From Fodinibacter sp038258215 (GTDB lineage Bacteria > Actinomycetota > Actinomycetes > Actinomycetales > Dermatophilaceae), in NCBI GenBank assembly GCA_038258215.1, contig JBBSQC010000012.1:27632-91631 (forward strand): a stretch of 64,000 nucleotides of DNA. The letters run 5' to 3'. Shown here in pieces: positions 23,730-32,852 of this stretch. Numbering within the stretch: position 1 is the stretch's first letter; the number at the start of each line of letters is the position of its first letter. The notes beneath the pieces are model-generated. The model did no database searches, was not told where the DNA came from, and saw only the letters and a program-made list of their open reading frames with translations. Both the position numbers and the translations under genes were made by a program.

Positions 23730-24967
23730 GCCTCCCCCTGGCCCTCGACCTGCGGGCGCGCCTCGTCGTCGCGGTGGGCGGTGGGCCGGTGTCGGCCCGG
23801 CGGGTCAGCGCCTTCGTCGACGAGGGTGCGTGCGTCACGGTGATCGCACCCTGGGTCTGCGAGCCGCTCGCGGACCTGGTGCGCACCGGTGACGTGCAGT
23901 GGGTCGAGCGCGACTACGCGGGGCCGTCCGACCTCGCCGGTGCCTGGCTGGTGCACACGGCCACCGGCGACCGGCTCGTTGACACCGCGGTGCGCGCCGA
24001 CGCCACGGAGCTGCGCACGTGGTGCGTCGACGCGACCGACGGGGCAGCGAGCCCCGCCACCGTGCCGGCCCGCAGCCGGGTCGAGACGCCCGACGGCGTC
24101 GTCACGGTCGCGGTCCACACCGGCGGTGACCCGGCGCTCGCGCGGGACGTGAACCGCGCCGTCACGTCGGCGATCACCACCGGCACCGTGGACCTGCGCC
24201 GGCGGCGCCCCCGCACCGGTGCCGGCTGGGTGGCGCTGGTGGGCGGTGGGCCTGGCGCCGACGGCCTGCTCACGACGCGCGGGCAGGAGCTGCTCTGCGC
24301 GGCCGACGTCGTCGTGGTCGACCGACTGGCACCGCGCGGGGTCGTGGACCGGCTCCCCGCCTCGGTGCGCGTCATCGACGTCGGCAAGACACCAGGGCAC
24401 CACACCGTGCCCCAGGACCGCATCAACGACCTCCTCGTCGAGGAGGCGCTCGCGGGCCGAGCCGTGGTGCGTCTCAAGGGGGGCGACCCGTACGTCCTGG
24501 GCCGCGGCGGTGAGGAGCGACTGGCGTGCGAGGCGCACGGCATCGCGGTGGAGGTGGTGCCCGGGGTGACGAGCGCGGTCTCCGTGCCCGCGGCCGCCGG
24601 CATCCCGGTCACCCACCGCGGTCTCGCTCGGGGTTTCACCGTCGTCACCGGTCATGAAGAGCTTCCCGGCGTCCCCCCGGGAAGCGACCACACCGCGGTC
24701 CTGCTGATGGGCATCGGCCGGCTGCGGGAGTCCGCGCTCGCTCTGGTGGCGGGCGGACGGTATCCGCACTGCCCGGTGGCGATCATCGAGCGTGGCTTCC
24801 TCGAAGGCCAGCGGGTCACGGTGGGGACCCTGGCCGACATCGCCGACCGGGCCGACGCGGTGGGCGCCGAGAACCCCGCGGTCATCGTCGTGGGCGACGT
24901 CGTGCGGCTCAGCCCGGAATGGCTGGACGAGGTCGCGGTTCCCTCGGCGGTGCCGCTCAGCCGATGA
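23726..24967 (+). CDS. cysG: Siroheme synthase: precorrin-2 dehydrogenase fused to uroporphyrinogen-III C-methyltransferase
   Basis: The 413-residue fusion starts with a Rossmann NAD domain (VVAVGGGPVSARRVSAFVDE, residues about 10-120) that oxidises precorrin-2. From about residue 165 comes the SAM-dependent methyltransferase domain, with VALVGGGPGADGLLTTRG and the signature RLKGGDPYVLGRGGEE. It makes the siroheme needed by the sulfite reductase two genes upstream. The GTG at 23726 overlaps the cysH TGA. Ferrochelation would need residues of the N-terminal domain or a separate chelatase, which is not in this operon. The 3' end overlaps the convergent nucleoside transporter by 11 bases. Confidence 0.92.
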   Translation: MSLPLALDLRARLVVAVGGGPVSARRVSAFVDEGACVTVIAPWVCEPLADLVRTGDVQWVERDYAGPSDLAGAWLVHTATGDRLVDTAVRADATELRTWCVDATDGAASPATVPARSRVETPDGVVTVAVHTGGDPALARDVNRAVTSAITTGTVDLRRRRPRTGAGWVALVGGGPGADGLLTTRGQELLCAADVVVVDRLAPRGVVDRLPASVRVIDVGKTPGHHTVPQDRINDLLVEEALAGRAVVRLKGGDPYVLGRGGEERLACEAHGIAVEVVPGVTSAVSVPAAAGIPVTHRGLARGFTVVTGHEELPGVPPGSDHTAVLLMGIGRLRESALALVAGGRYPHCPVAIIERGFLEGQRVTVGTLADIADRADAVGAENPAVIVVGDVVRLSPEWLDEVAVPSAVPLSR

Positions 24968-26231
24968 GGATGCCGGCGATGGCCGCGCTCATGAGGTTGG
25001 CCAGCGTGGCCGCGGCGATGGCGCGCACTCCGAGCTGGGCGATCTCGGGGCGGCGCTTGGGGGCCAGCCCGCCGAGCCCACCCAGGAGGATGGCGAGGGA
25101 CCCGAGGTTCGCGAACCCGGTGAGGGCGAAGGTCACGATGGTGCGTGTCTTCTCGCTGAAGTCCTCGGCGACGGGGCCGAAGTTCGAGAACGCGACGAAC
25201 TCGTTGACGACCGTCTTCTGCCCGACGAAGCTCCCGGCGTCGACGGCCTCCGCCCACGGGACGCCGATGACGAACATGATCGGGGCGAAGATCCAGCCGA
25301 GGATCCGCTCGAAGGTGAGGTCGTCGGCGCCGAACCACCCACCCACCGTGCCGATCCCGAGGTTGACCAGGGCGATGAGCGAGATGAAGGCCAGGAGCAT
25401 CGCCCCGATGTTGAGCGCGAGCTTCAGCCCCTCGGCCGCTCCGGCCGCTGCGGCGTCGATGACGTTGACGTGCTCGCTCTCCCCCAGCCCGTCGTCCTCC
25501 ACGACCGGCTCGCTCGTCTCAGCCGCGGCATCCGTCTCGGCCTCGACGGCCACCGGCACGCCGTCGATGTCGACGTCCACGGTCTCGGGCACCACGATCT
25601 TGGCCATGAGCAGGGCACCCGGGGCGGCCATGAAGGCGGCGGCGATGAGGTTGTCGAGCTCGGCACCGAGCAGGGAGTAGCCGACGAGCACCGAGCCGGC
25701 GACCGTCGCCAGGCCCCCGACCATCACCGCGAACAGACCGGACCTCGAGATCTTGGGAAGGTAGGGCTTGATCACCAGCGGCGACTCGGTCTGGCCGAGG
25801 AAGACGTTGGTGGCGGCGTTGACCGACTCGGCTCGCGCGGTGCCGAGGAGCCGGTGCAGACCAGTACCGAGCCAGCCGACGACGCGCTGGAGGACATGCC
25901 AGTGGTAGAGCACCGAGGTGAGGGCCGCGAAGAAGATGATGACCGGCAGCACCTGGAAGGCGAAGACTAGTCCCTCCTCGGGCAGGGCCGGGCCGAAGAC
26001 GAACTCGATGCCCGCCTTCGAGGAGTCGATGACCGCCTGCACCCCACGGGTCAGCGCGTCCAACGCCGTGCGCCCCGCCGGGATGTAGAGCACGACCACC
26101 GCGAACGCGACCTGCAGCCCCAGGGCGGCGCCCACCGTGCGCAGCCGGATCGAGGACCGGTCGCTCGAGATGGCCACCGCCACGGCCAGGAGCACCACCA
26201 TCCCGCCGATCCCCCAGAGCACGTCGACCAC
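24957..26231 (-). CDS. CNT-family concentrative nucleoside transporter (NupC-type)
   Basis: The 424-residue inner-membrane protein has the CNT core: LPVIIFFAALTSVLYHWHVL, the substrate-site motif GQTESPLVIKPYL, and FVGQKTVVNEFVAFSN near the C-terminus. It imports nucleosides with a cation gradient. Unlike short NupC proteins it has an acidic, alanine-rich insertion of about 45 residues (about 215-265, rich in Asp/Glu) in a loop after the first half. A cytidine deaminase gene lies upstream on the same strand, which fits nucleoside salvage. Its 3' end overlaps cysG. Confidence 0.9.
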   Translation of the reverse strand: MVDVLWGIGGMVVLLAVAVAISSDRSSIRLRTVGAALGLQVAFAVVVLYIPAGRTALDALTRGVQAVIDSSKAGIEFVFGPALPEEGLVFAFQVLPVIIFFAALTSVLYHWHVLQRVVGWLGTGLHRLLGTARAESVNAATNVFLGQTESPLVIKPYLPKISRSGLFAVMVGGLATVAGSVLVGYSLLGAELDNLIAAAFMAAPGALLMAKIVVPETVDVDIDGVPVAVEAETDAAAETSEPVVEDDGLGESEHVNVIDAAAAGAAEGLKLALNIGAMLLAFISLIALVNLGIGTVGGWFGADDLTFERILGWIFAPIMFVIGVPWAEAVDAGSFVGQKTVVNEFVAFSNFGPVAEDFSEKTRTIVTFALTGFANLGSLAILLGGLGGLAPKRRPEIAQLGVRAIAAATLANLMSAAIAGILIG

Positions 26232-26703
26232 GGCATCCCCCTCGATCGGCCGACGTCGTCACCGGCAGGTGGGGCCACGGTAGCGAGTCACTCGCACCGC
26301 TGCTGACCGGGCGCAGCGACCGCGCCGGGCGCGGGTCGGTCACCATCTGACCTCGACGGTCCGCGAGCGGACACTCTGGGCTCACGCCAACTCGCACAGC
26401 ACCCGGTCATGGCGCGGCGCGGCCAAGCACACGTCGCGCTGGCCCGCCCGGGGAAACCCCGGGAGGCGCGGAGAAGCCTTGTCCAGCACTGCCGGGGTTT
26501 GTCGGGTCACCCGATAAACCGGGTCGTCCGACGACTCGACCCCACCTGGCGTCACCTGCTCGAGCAGGTCCTGTCGGCACGAGGAACGACCGAGTCCGCA
26601 GACCCACTCGACCCTGACCTGGTGGAGCAGACCCTCGCCTTCGGGGCATTCGCCCAAGCCTGGCTCGAGACGCGATGAGACGACGGGCCGCGGACTTCAC
26701 CCG
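26232..26703. other. Intergenic region, 472 bp, with a dispersed palindromic repeat
   Basis: Between the CNT gene start and the cdd stop. An 89-codon plus-strand frame (26409-26678) has no family and overlaps the repeat, so I do not call it a gene. About 26446-26525 resembles 62926-63030 in this window, including the hairpin annotated separately. The 180 bases next to the transporter probably hold its promoter. Confidence 0.5.
26496..26520. repeat. Dispersed intergenic palindrome, copy A
   Basis: Arms GGTTTGTCGGG and CCCGATAAACC surround TCA. The only unpaired position is G opposite T, which still pairs as G-U in RNA. A near-identical copy lies at 63000-63024, and similarity extends to the left for some 50 bases. 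This looks like a REP-type element. Confidence 0.6.
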
Positions 26704-27108
26704 TCACCAGGGGTCCGGCCACTCTGTGCCCGGCAGGAGCTCGCGCAGCGCGACGGACCGGCCGCGCGCGACGATGACCCGAGCGTCGAGGTTTCCCGGA
26801 TCGATCTGATGCATGAACAGTCGGCACCGTCCGCACGGGGGCAGGACGTACAACCGGTCATCACCCCCACGCCAGACGGCGACGACCCGGCTGATGCGGT
26901 ACTCGCCGGCCGTCACCATCGCGGCCACCGCAGCGTGCTCGGCACAGAACCCCGTGCCGCAGGGGGTGTCGATGCACATCCCGCCGTAGCGGTGACCGGC
27001 CTCCGACACCACGATCGCGGCCACGTTCCCAATGAGGCGGTCACCGACCCGGTGCGGGTTCACCAACCGCGCCGCCTCCTCGACCAGCTCGGCGTCCGAC
27101 GGAGTCAT
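26704..27108 (-). CDS. cdd: Cytidine deaminase
   Basis: The 134-residue zinc enzyme converts cytidine or deoxycytidine to uridine forms. Zinc ligands and the catalytic acid are C55 and E57 (FCAEHAA) and C92 and C95 (PPCGRCR), the homotetrameric Cdd pattern. The start at the ATG at 27108 gives the usual family length. Its first bases overlap the end of the debranching-type gene (ATGA), so it is translated from the same message. The CNT nucleoside transporter lies 470 bp further on the same strand. The long upstream extension of this frame is antisense-like and rejected. Confidence 0.88.
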   Translation of the reverse strand: MTPSDAELVEEAARLVNPHRVGDRLIGNVAAIVVSEAGHRYGGMCIDTPCGTGFCAEHAAVAAMVTAGEYRISRVVAVWRGGDDRLYVLPPCGRCRLFMHQIDPGNLDARVIVARGRSVALRELLPGTEWPDPW

Positions 27109-29228
27109 CCTGCCGCCTCCGAGCACTCGACGATGATCCCCGGCGGCGCGTCCACGTCGACCACCGTCCCCGATGCGTCGACCTCGACGCTGAGCGTCCC
27201 GCCGGCGATCCGCAGTCCCTCGACGTCCAGCGGCCCGAAGGGCGCCTCGCGCAGCGGCGAGATGTACAAGCGCCCGCGGGGGACGTCCGCGCGCAGCCCG
27301 AGGGCGGCCGTCACGACGAGCCCCGCCGAGGCGGCGGCCCAGGCCTGCGGCCGACAGCTCGCCGGATAGGGGGCGGGCGCGTCGAGGACCGGCTCGGAGC
27401 TGTAGAGCTCCGGCCACCGGTACCCGCTCGCGGACGCCACGTCGATGAGGGACCGCAGCACCCGCGCGGTGGTCGCTCCGTGCCCCACCCGGGCCAGGCC
27501 CCAGGCACCGATCGCGGTGTCGTGCGTCCACACCGAGCCCGTGTGGTACCCGAGCGGGTTGTAGGCCGGGTTGTCCCGCGACAGCGTGCCGATGCCGAGC
27601 GGACCGAGAAGGTCGGGCCGGGCGAGCCGGCGCGCCACCAGATCGTCCTCGTGGGCACTGAGGAGGCCGGTGCCCAGGGCATGCCCCATGTTGCTGCCCA
27701 CGCCGTCGATCGCCCGGCCGTGCCCGTCCAGGGCCATGGCGAGGTAGCGCTGGTCACCATCGCCGACCCAGAATGCCGCCCGCACCCGGGCGGCCAGGGC
27801 GTGAGCCCACTCGCGCCACGGGTCACCGTCCCGGCCGTGCACCGCCTCGAGCAGGTCCGCGGCACCGAGGGCGGCCTCGACGGCGTAGGCCTGGGTCTCC
27901 AGGAGGGCGATGGGCCCCTCGGCGACGGCACCGGTGGCCATCCGCATCGAGTCGCCGGAGTCCTTCCAGCCCTGGTTGCTCAGCCCGACGCCGGTCTCGT
28001 CGACGTAGCGGAGGAGCCCGTCGCCGCTGTCGTCGACCGACCGGCGCATCCACCCCAGCGCCGCGCGGAGCGGGTCCGCGAGGCCCACGACCTCCGGAAC
28101 GGGGAGGCCCCACCGCCAGGCGTCGTGCAGGAGCGTCACCCACAGCGGCGTCGCGTCGACGGTGCCGTAGTACAGCGGAGGCAGGTGGAGGTGGCCTGGG
28201 TCCTCGAAGGTGGTCCTGCGGACCTCGTGGAGGATCTTGCCGGGCTGCTCGGCGAGCGCTGGGTCATCGACGCGCCCCTGGCGGCGGGCCAACGAGCGGA
28301 GCGTCCCCCCGGCCAGCTCGGTGCCGAACGGCAGGCACATCCTCGCCGCCCAGATGGAGTCGCGCCCGAAGAGCGTGAGGTACCACGGCGATCCGGCGGC
28401 GGCGAAGACATCACGCTCGTCGTCGGGATCGGAGAGCAAGAGGTGCTTCAGGTCCGCGAGCGACCGGTCGACGGTGCGCGAGAGCCGGCCGTCCTGGGCC
28501 TGCACCGCCACCGACTCCCAGTGCACCGCCTCGGCTCCGCACCCGGCGTCGAAGGGTGTGGACGAGGTGCGGGTGACCCGGATCGTCGTGTCCATGCGGC
28601 ACCGTCCCCCCGCCGGGAGGTCCACGACCCACTCCGCCACGACCTGGTTCGCCTCGATGTCCGTCAGGGCTCCAGCGGCCACCACGACCGTCTCGTGCCG
28701 GGCATCAGCCCACCTCGCGCAACCGTCGGCATCCACCGTGGCCGAGAGAGGGGGGCGCTCCGGGGCGCCGGCCTTCACCTCGTGCAGCTCGGCGCCGTCG
28801 CCGGCCAGCTCGAGACGCAGGACGCACCGCACCGGGCTCATCGACCGCGAGCGGACCTCGACGCGCACGTCCAGCCCGCCCTCGACGAGGGTGAGGTGTC
28901 GGTGCACGTGCACTGTCGGGTCCGCGCCAGGGTCCCCGGCGTTGCGCGCGATGGACAGGAAGGAGGACCGCGGCCCCTCGCTGTCTGCGGCCACCGGCTC
29001 CGGAGCGACCCCGTCGACGCTGAGCGAGAGGTGGTTCAGCACCCGGCGGTCGTCGACGTAGAGCCCCGCGGCCGACTCGGAGTCCCGGCCCGCGAGCAGG
29101 TCCCCCGAGGCCGAGGACAGGCACGTGGCGTTGCCCCGAACCGCCGTCTGGAGCCGGTGGAGCCACGGTTGGCGGGAGCGGGTCGCTCCGGGCCGTGGCT
29201 CGAGGTCGGGATCCACGCCCTTCGTCAC
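27105..29228 (-). CDS. Glycogen-debranching N-terminal-type / amylo-alpha-1,6-glucosidase-like protein
   Basis: The 707-residue protein starts with a GDE_N_bis beta domain (SASGDLLAGRDSESAAGLYV, VDDRRVLNHLSLSVDG) and continues into an (alpha/alpha)6 glycosidase-like domain with AAGSPWYLTLFGRDSIWAAR, GKILHEVRR and NQGWKDSGDSM, matching GH13-independent debranching-type hydrolases found beside sugar ABC transporters. The acidic residues of FGRDS and KDSGD are good active-site candidates. It is divergent from the LacI regulator and shares its operator region. The sugar processed is unknown. No signal peptide is seen, so it probably works in the cytoplasm. Confidence 0.82.
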   Translation of the reverse strand: MTKGVDPDLEPRPGATRSRQPWLHRLQTAVRGNATCLSSASGDLLAGRDSESAAGLYVDDRRVLNHLSLSVDGVAPEPVAADSEGPRSSFLSIARNAGDPGADPTVHVHRHLTLVEGGLDVRVEVRSRSMSPVRCVLRLELAGDGAELHEVKAGAPERPPLSATVDADGCARWADARHETVVVAAGALTDIEANQVVAEWVVDLPAGGRCRMDTTIRVTRTSSTPFDAGCGAEAVHWESVAVQAQDGRLSRTVDRSLADLKHLLLSDPDDERDVFAAAGSPWYLTLFGRDSIWAARMCLPFGTELAGGTLRSLARRQGRVDDPALAEQPGKILHEVRRTTFEDPGHLHLPPLYYGTVDATPLWVTLLHDAWRWGLPVPEVVGLADPLRAALGWMRRSVDDSGDGLLRYVDETGVGLSNQGWKDSGDSMRMATGAVAEGPIALLETQAYAVEAALGAADLLEAVHGRDGDPWREWAHALAARVRAAFWVGDGDQRYLAMALDGHGRAIDGVGSNMGHALGTGLLSAHEDDLVARRLARPDLLGPLGIGTLSRDNPAYNPLGYHTGSVWTHDTAIGAWGLARVGHGATTARVLRSLIDVASASGYRWPELYSSEPVLDAPAPYPASCRPQAWAAASAGLVVTAALGLRADVPRGRLYISPLREAPFGPLDVEGLRIAGGTLSVEVDASGTVVDVDAPPGIIVECSEAAG

Positions 29229-29288
29229 GGCTTGGTATCGGGGTGTTGACAGGACGTGGTGATCTGGAGCACATTACGACTCTAGCCA

Positions 29289-29331
29289 TTTGATCGTTCA
29301 AAGCAAGGCCCTGGGCAAATATGAACGATCA
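29289..29331. promoter_or_regulatory. Paired LacI-type operators overlapping the lacI promoter
   Basis: TTTGATCGTTCAAA (29289-29302) and TGAACGATCA (29322-29331) are both symmetrical about a central CG, as LacI-family operators are, and are inverted copies of each other. Their centres are 31 bp apart, about three helix turns. Between and over them lie TTCAAA and TATGAA with a 17-bp gap, a plausible promoter for the regulator gene at 29352. Confidence 0.65.
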
Positions 29332-29351
29332 AACACCAACAAGGAGGCCTC

Positions 29352-30386
29352 ATGGAGCCGGACACCCCCTCTCCCGCCCGAGCGACGATCCACGATGTCG
29401 CCCGGGTCGCGTCGGTGTCGCGCCAGACGGTGAGCAACGCCCTCACCCACCCCGAGCGGGTGCGGCCCGACACCCTGGACCGGGTGCTGGCCACCATCGA
29501 CCGGCTCGGCTACCAGCCGTCGTCGTCGGCGCAGTCGCTGCGGGCCCAGCGCAGCGGAGCCATCGGCATCGAGGTGCACACGCTCGGTCCCCGCTCCTCC
29601 AACGAGACGCGGGCCCCCTTCCTGGAGTCGCTGGGGGTGCGGGCCACCGAGCACGACTGCCACGTGGTGCCCTTCGGCTCCGCACACGCCGAGCCGATGC
29701 TGACCGGCTACGAGGAGATGTGGAGGCGCAGGCTCGTCGACGCCTTCATCATCGCCGAGACCCACCACGGGGACCCGCGGCCGGCGTGGTTGGAGAGCCA
29801 CGGCATCCCCTTCGCCTCGTTCGGCAGGATCTGGGACGACCCGACCTTCACCCGGTGGGTCGACGTCGACGGTGCCGCCGGCACCCGAACCGCCGTCGAG
29901 CACTGCGTCGACCTCGGCTACGCGACCGTCGCCTACCTGGGGTGGCCCACGGGCTCGGTCGTCGGTGACGACCGACGTGCGGGCTGGCAGAACACGTGCG
30001 CGAGCGTGGGCGGTGACGTCAGCGGACCCGAGTCGGTGTCCGACCAGGACCTCGACTCCGCGATCACCGCCGGGCTCGACCTCGTGCGACGGCTCGCCCC
30101 GAGGAGCGCCGTGGTCTGCGCCTCCGACCTCCTGGCCCTCGGGGTGCACCAGGCGCTGCTCATGGAGGGCCGGGCACCGGGTCACGACATCGGGATCGTC
30201 GGCTTCGACGGGTTCGAGACGGCGGCCGTGCACCACATCACCACGATCAGCCAGCCGCTCACCGAGATCGCCGACCTCGCCCTGACCCTGGTCCACGACG
30301 CACTGGCCGGCGCCGACCGTCCCGGGACAGGAGCCCTGCTGGCCCCCCGGCTCACCGTCGGGAGGAGCACGTCGCCACGCTCCTGA
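29352..30386 (+). CDS. LacI-family transcriptional regulator (sugar locus 1)
   Basis: The 344-residue regulator has an N-terminal LacI HTH (ATIHDVARVASVSRQTVSNA, hinge PERVRPDTLDRVLATIDRLG) and a periplasmic-binding-protein-like sensor domain with the C-terminal motif IGIVGFDGFETAAVHHITTI. It has a strong AAGGAGG ribosome site. It is divergent from the debranching-type enzyme and 73 bp upstream of the binding-protein gene, so it probably controls both the enzyme and the ABC transporter, and itself, through the paired operators at 29289-29331. The inducer sugar cannot be read from sequence. Confidence 0.92.
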   Translation: MEPDTPSPARATIHDVARVASVSRQTVSNALTHPERVRPDTLDRVLATIDRLGYQPSSSAQSLRAQRSGAIGIEVHTLGPRSSNETRAPFLESLGVRATEHDCHVVPFGSAHAEPMLTGYEEMWRRRLVDAFIIAETHHGDPRPAWLESHGIPFASFGRIWDDPTFTRWVDVDGAAGTRTAVEHCVDLGYATVAYLGWPTGSVVGDDRRAGWQNTCASVGGDVSGPESVSDQDLDSAITAGLDLVRRLAPRSAVVCASDLLALGVHQALLMEGRAPGHDIGIVGFDGFETAAVHHITTISQPLTEIADLALTLVHDALAGADRPGTGALLAPRLTVGRSTSPRS

Positions 30387-30459
30387 CCGCACGCACCCTC
30401 TCCCCTCCGACCACCCTCGACACCCTCACCACGATCAGCATCCGACAAAGGAGTCACCG

Positions 30460-31710
30460 ATGACCCGCACCACTCGAAGCGCGACCCTCCCCCTCACCCT
30501 CGCCGGGGCACTCCTCCTCACCGCCTGCGGTGGGGGTGGCTTCCAGGAGGAGAGTGACTCCACCGCGGCGGCATCCGCCAGCGGACCCGTCGACCTCAGC
30601 CTGCTCATCGCCTCCTCCGGCGACGCCGAGACCAACGCGGTGAAGGCTGCTGCCGACGCGTGGGCGAAGGAGTCGGGCAACACGGTCACCGTGACGGTCG
30701 CCAGCGACATGAACCAGCAGCTCGCGCAAGGGTTCGCCAGCGGCAGCCCCGCCGACGTCTTCTACATGGATGCCGGCCGCTTCGCCGACTACGCCAAGAA
30801 CGGAAGCCTCTTCGCCTACGCCGACCAGCTGAAGGACAACGGCGACTTCTACGAGTCGCTGCGCGAGACCTTCACCTATGACGGCAAGCAGTACTGCGCG
30901 CCCAAGGACTTCTCCACCCTGGCGCTGCAGATCAACACCGATTCCTGGTCCAAGGCCGGTCTCACCGATGCCGACATCCCCAAGACCTGGGACGACCTCG
31001 CCAGCGTCGCCAAGAAGCTCACCACGGACAAGCAGGTCGGTCTGGGCCTGGGGACCGGCATCGACCGGGTGGGGGCGTTCGCCGTGCAGAACGGTGGCTG
31101 GTGGCTCAACGACGACGGCACCAAGGCCACGGCGGCCTCACCCGAGGTGGAGGAGGCGATGAAGTACGTGCAGGACAACGTCAAGGCCGGCAGCTTCAAG
31201 TTCGCCAACCAGCTCGACTCGGGCTGGGGTGGCGAGGCCTTCGGCACCGAGAAGGCCGCCATGACCATGGAGGGCAACTGGATCAAGGGCGCCGTGAAGA
31301 ACGACTACCCGGATCTGAAGTACACCACCGTCGAGCTCCCCGAAGGGCCCAAGGGCAAGGGCACACTGTCCTTCACCCAGTGCTGGGGCGTCTCCTCGGA
31401 CTCCAAGGCCCAGGCCCAGGCCGTCGACCTGGTGACGTCGCTGACGAGCGTCGACCAGCAGATGGCGTTCGCCGACGCCTTCGGCGTGATGCCGAGCCGG
31501 CAGTCAGCGGCCGACCAGTACAAGGCCAAGTTCCCGGAGGACGCGCCGTTCATCGCCGGCGGCGACTACGGCCACGGTCCGGTCAACGCACCCGGGATGG
31601 AGCAGGTCGTCGCCGACCTCAACTCCAAGCTGGAGGGCTTCGGCAACGCCAACCTCCCCAAGGTGCTCGAGAGCTTCGACACCAACGCCAGCGCCGTCCT
31701 CGGTCAGTGA
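30460..31710 (+). CDS. Sugar ABC transporter substrate-binding lipoprotein (locus 1)
   Basis: The 416-residue protein has a lipoprotein signal: basic n-region, hydrophobic core and lipobox LLLTACGGG, giving a diacylglyceryl-anchored Cys near residue 22. The mature part is a family 1 extracellular solute-binding protein (VTVASDMNQQLAQGFASGSP, DVFYMDAGRFADY, KTWDDLASVAKKL), as used for oligosaccharides. AAGGAG precedes the ATG. Its stop overlaps the permease start (GTGA). It delivers sugar to the two permeases that follow. Confidence 0.92.
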   Translation: MTRTTRSATLPLTLAGALLLTACGGGGFQEESDSTAAASASGPVDLSLLIASSGDAETNAVKAAADAWAKESGNTVTVTVASDMNQQLAQGFASGSPADVFYMDAGRFADYAKNGSLFAYADQLKDNGDFYESLRETFTYDGKQYCAPKDFSTLALQINTDSWSKAGLTDADIPKTWDDLASVAKKLTTDKQVGLGLGTGIDRVGAFAVQNGGWWLNDDGTKATAASPEVEEAMKYVQDNVKAGSFKFANQLDSGWGGEAFGTEKAAMTMEGNWIKGAVKNDYPDLKYTTVELPEGPKGKGTLSFTQCWGVSSDSKAQAQAVDLVTSLTSVDQQMAFADAFGVMPSRQSAADQYKAKFPEDAPFIAGGDYGHGPVNAPGMEQVVADLNSKLEGFGNANLPKVLESFDTNASAVLGQ

Positions 31711-32852
31711 GCACCGTCGACCAGGCCGCGCCGTCCGGGGAGACCCGGGCGCCGCGGCGCCGCCGGGGCGGGAAGGGATCCGGCCAGCGCCAGTCGGTGG
31801 CCGGGTGGCTCTTCGTCACCCCCGTGCTCGTCGTGCTCGGGCTGTTCCTCGTCATCCCCATCGCCATGGCCCTGTGGGTGTCCTTCACCAACTGGACCGG
31901 TCGCGGCAGCCCGTTCTCCTCAGGCGTCGGCCTGGTCGGCACCGACAACTACACCGCCCTCCTCACCCAGGAAGGCCTCTCGCGGCAGGACTTCATGATC
32001 TCGCTGCGCAACACCTTCTACTACGTCATCGGGGTCGTGCCGCTGCAGACGATGCTCGCCATCAGCCTGGCCGTCATCGTGAACCAGAAGTTCCTCAAGG
32101 GCCGCAGCTTCTTCCGCACCTCGTTCTACTTCCCCTCCGTGGTCTCCTCGGTGGCCATCTCCCTCGTCTTCCTCTACCTCTTCACCGGCACCGGGGCGGT
32201 CAACCAGTTCCTCGGGCTCTTCGGCATCGACGGACCGACGTGGTTCTCCGACCCCCGCGGGCTGCTGCACATGATCGGCGGCGGCCTCGGGCTCTGGTCC
32301 ACCGACAGCCCCCCGGGCTTCCTGGTCAACACCCAGGTGATGAACCTGTCGCTGTGGGAGTGGCTGAGCGGGCCCTCGGTCGCGATGTCGGCGATCATGC
32401 TCCAGGTCATCTGGACCACCGCCGGCACCTTCATGCTCATGTTCATCGCCGCCCTGCAGGACCTCCCCGGTGACGTCGAGGAGGCCGCGATGGTCGACGG
32501 AGCGAACGCCTGGCAGCGCTTCCGCAACGTCACGGTGCCGCACCTGCGGCCCACCATCCTGCTCGTCATCACCCTGGGCGTCATCGGCACCTGGCAGGTC
32601 TTCGACCAGATGTACGTGATGACCCAAGGGGGGCCCGGCAAGACCACGCTGACCCCGGCATACCTCTCCTACACCGCCGCCTTCAACCAGCAGCAGTGGG
32701 GCCAGGGCGCCGCGATGGCCTTCCTCCTCTTCATCCTCATCTTCGTCCTCACCTCGCTTCAGCGCTTCGTGCTGCGCGACAAGGACGACGCGAAGCAGAA
32801 GAAGGCCGAGAAACGGCAACGTCGCGTGGCAAAGAAGGGGGTGGCGGCATGA
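31707..32852 (+). CDS. Sugar ABC transporter permease, MalF-type (locus 1)
   Basis: From the GTG at 31707 the product is 381 residues. After a basic N-terminus it has six to seven TM helices (GWLFVTPVLVVLGLFLVIPI first) and the EAA loop EEAAMVDGANAWQRFRNVTV that contacts the ATPase. An insertion between helices (about residues 165-215, SDPRGLLHMIGGGLGLWSTD) is longer than in most MalF-type permeases of this size. Overlaps with both neighbours (GTGA, ATGA) show tight coupling. It forms the membrane channel with the next gene. Confidence 0.92.
   Translation: MSTVDQAAPSGETRAPRRRRGGKGSGQRQSVAGWLFVTPVLVVLGLFLVIPIAMALWVSFTNWTGRGSPFSSGVGLVGTDNYTALLTQEGLSRQDFMISLRNTFYYVIGVVPLQTMLAISLAVIVNQKFLKGRSFFRTSFYFPSVVSSVAISLVFLYLFTGTGAVNQFLGLFGIDGPTWFSDPRGLLHMIGGGLGLWSTDSPPGFLVNTQVMNLSLWEWLSGPSVAMSAIMLQVIWTTAGTFMLMFIAALQDLPGDVEEAAMVDGANAWQRFRNVTVPHLRPTILLVITLGVIGTWQVFDQMYVMTQGGPGKTTLTPAYLSYTAAFNQQQWGQGAAMAFLLFILIFVLTSLQRFVLRDKDDAKQKKAEKRQRRVAKKGVAA

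Noticed and set aside
26409..26678. Plus-strand 89-codon frame in the spacer before cdd
   Set aside because: It overlaps the dispersed palindrome, lacks a ribosome site and shows no family.
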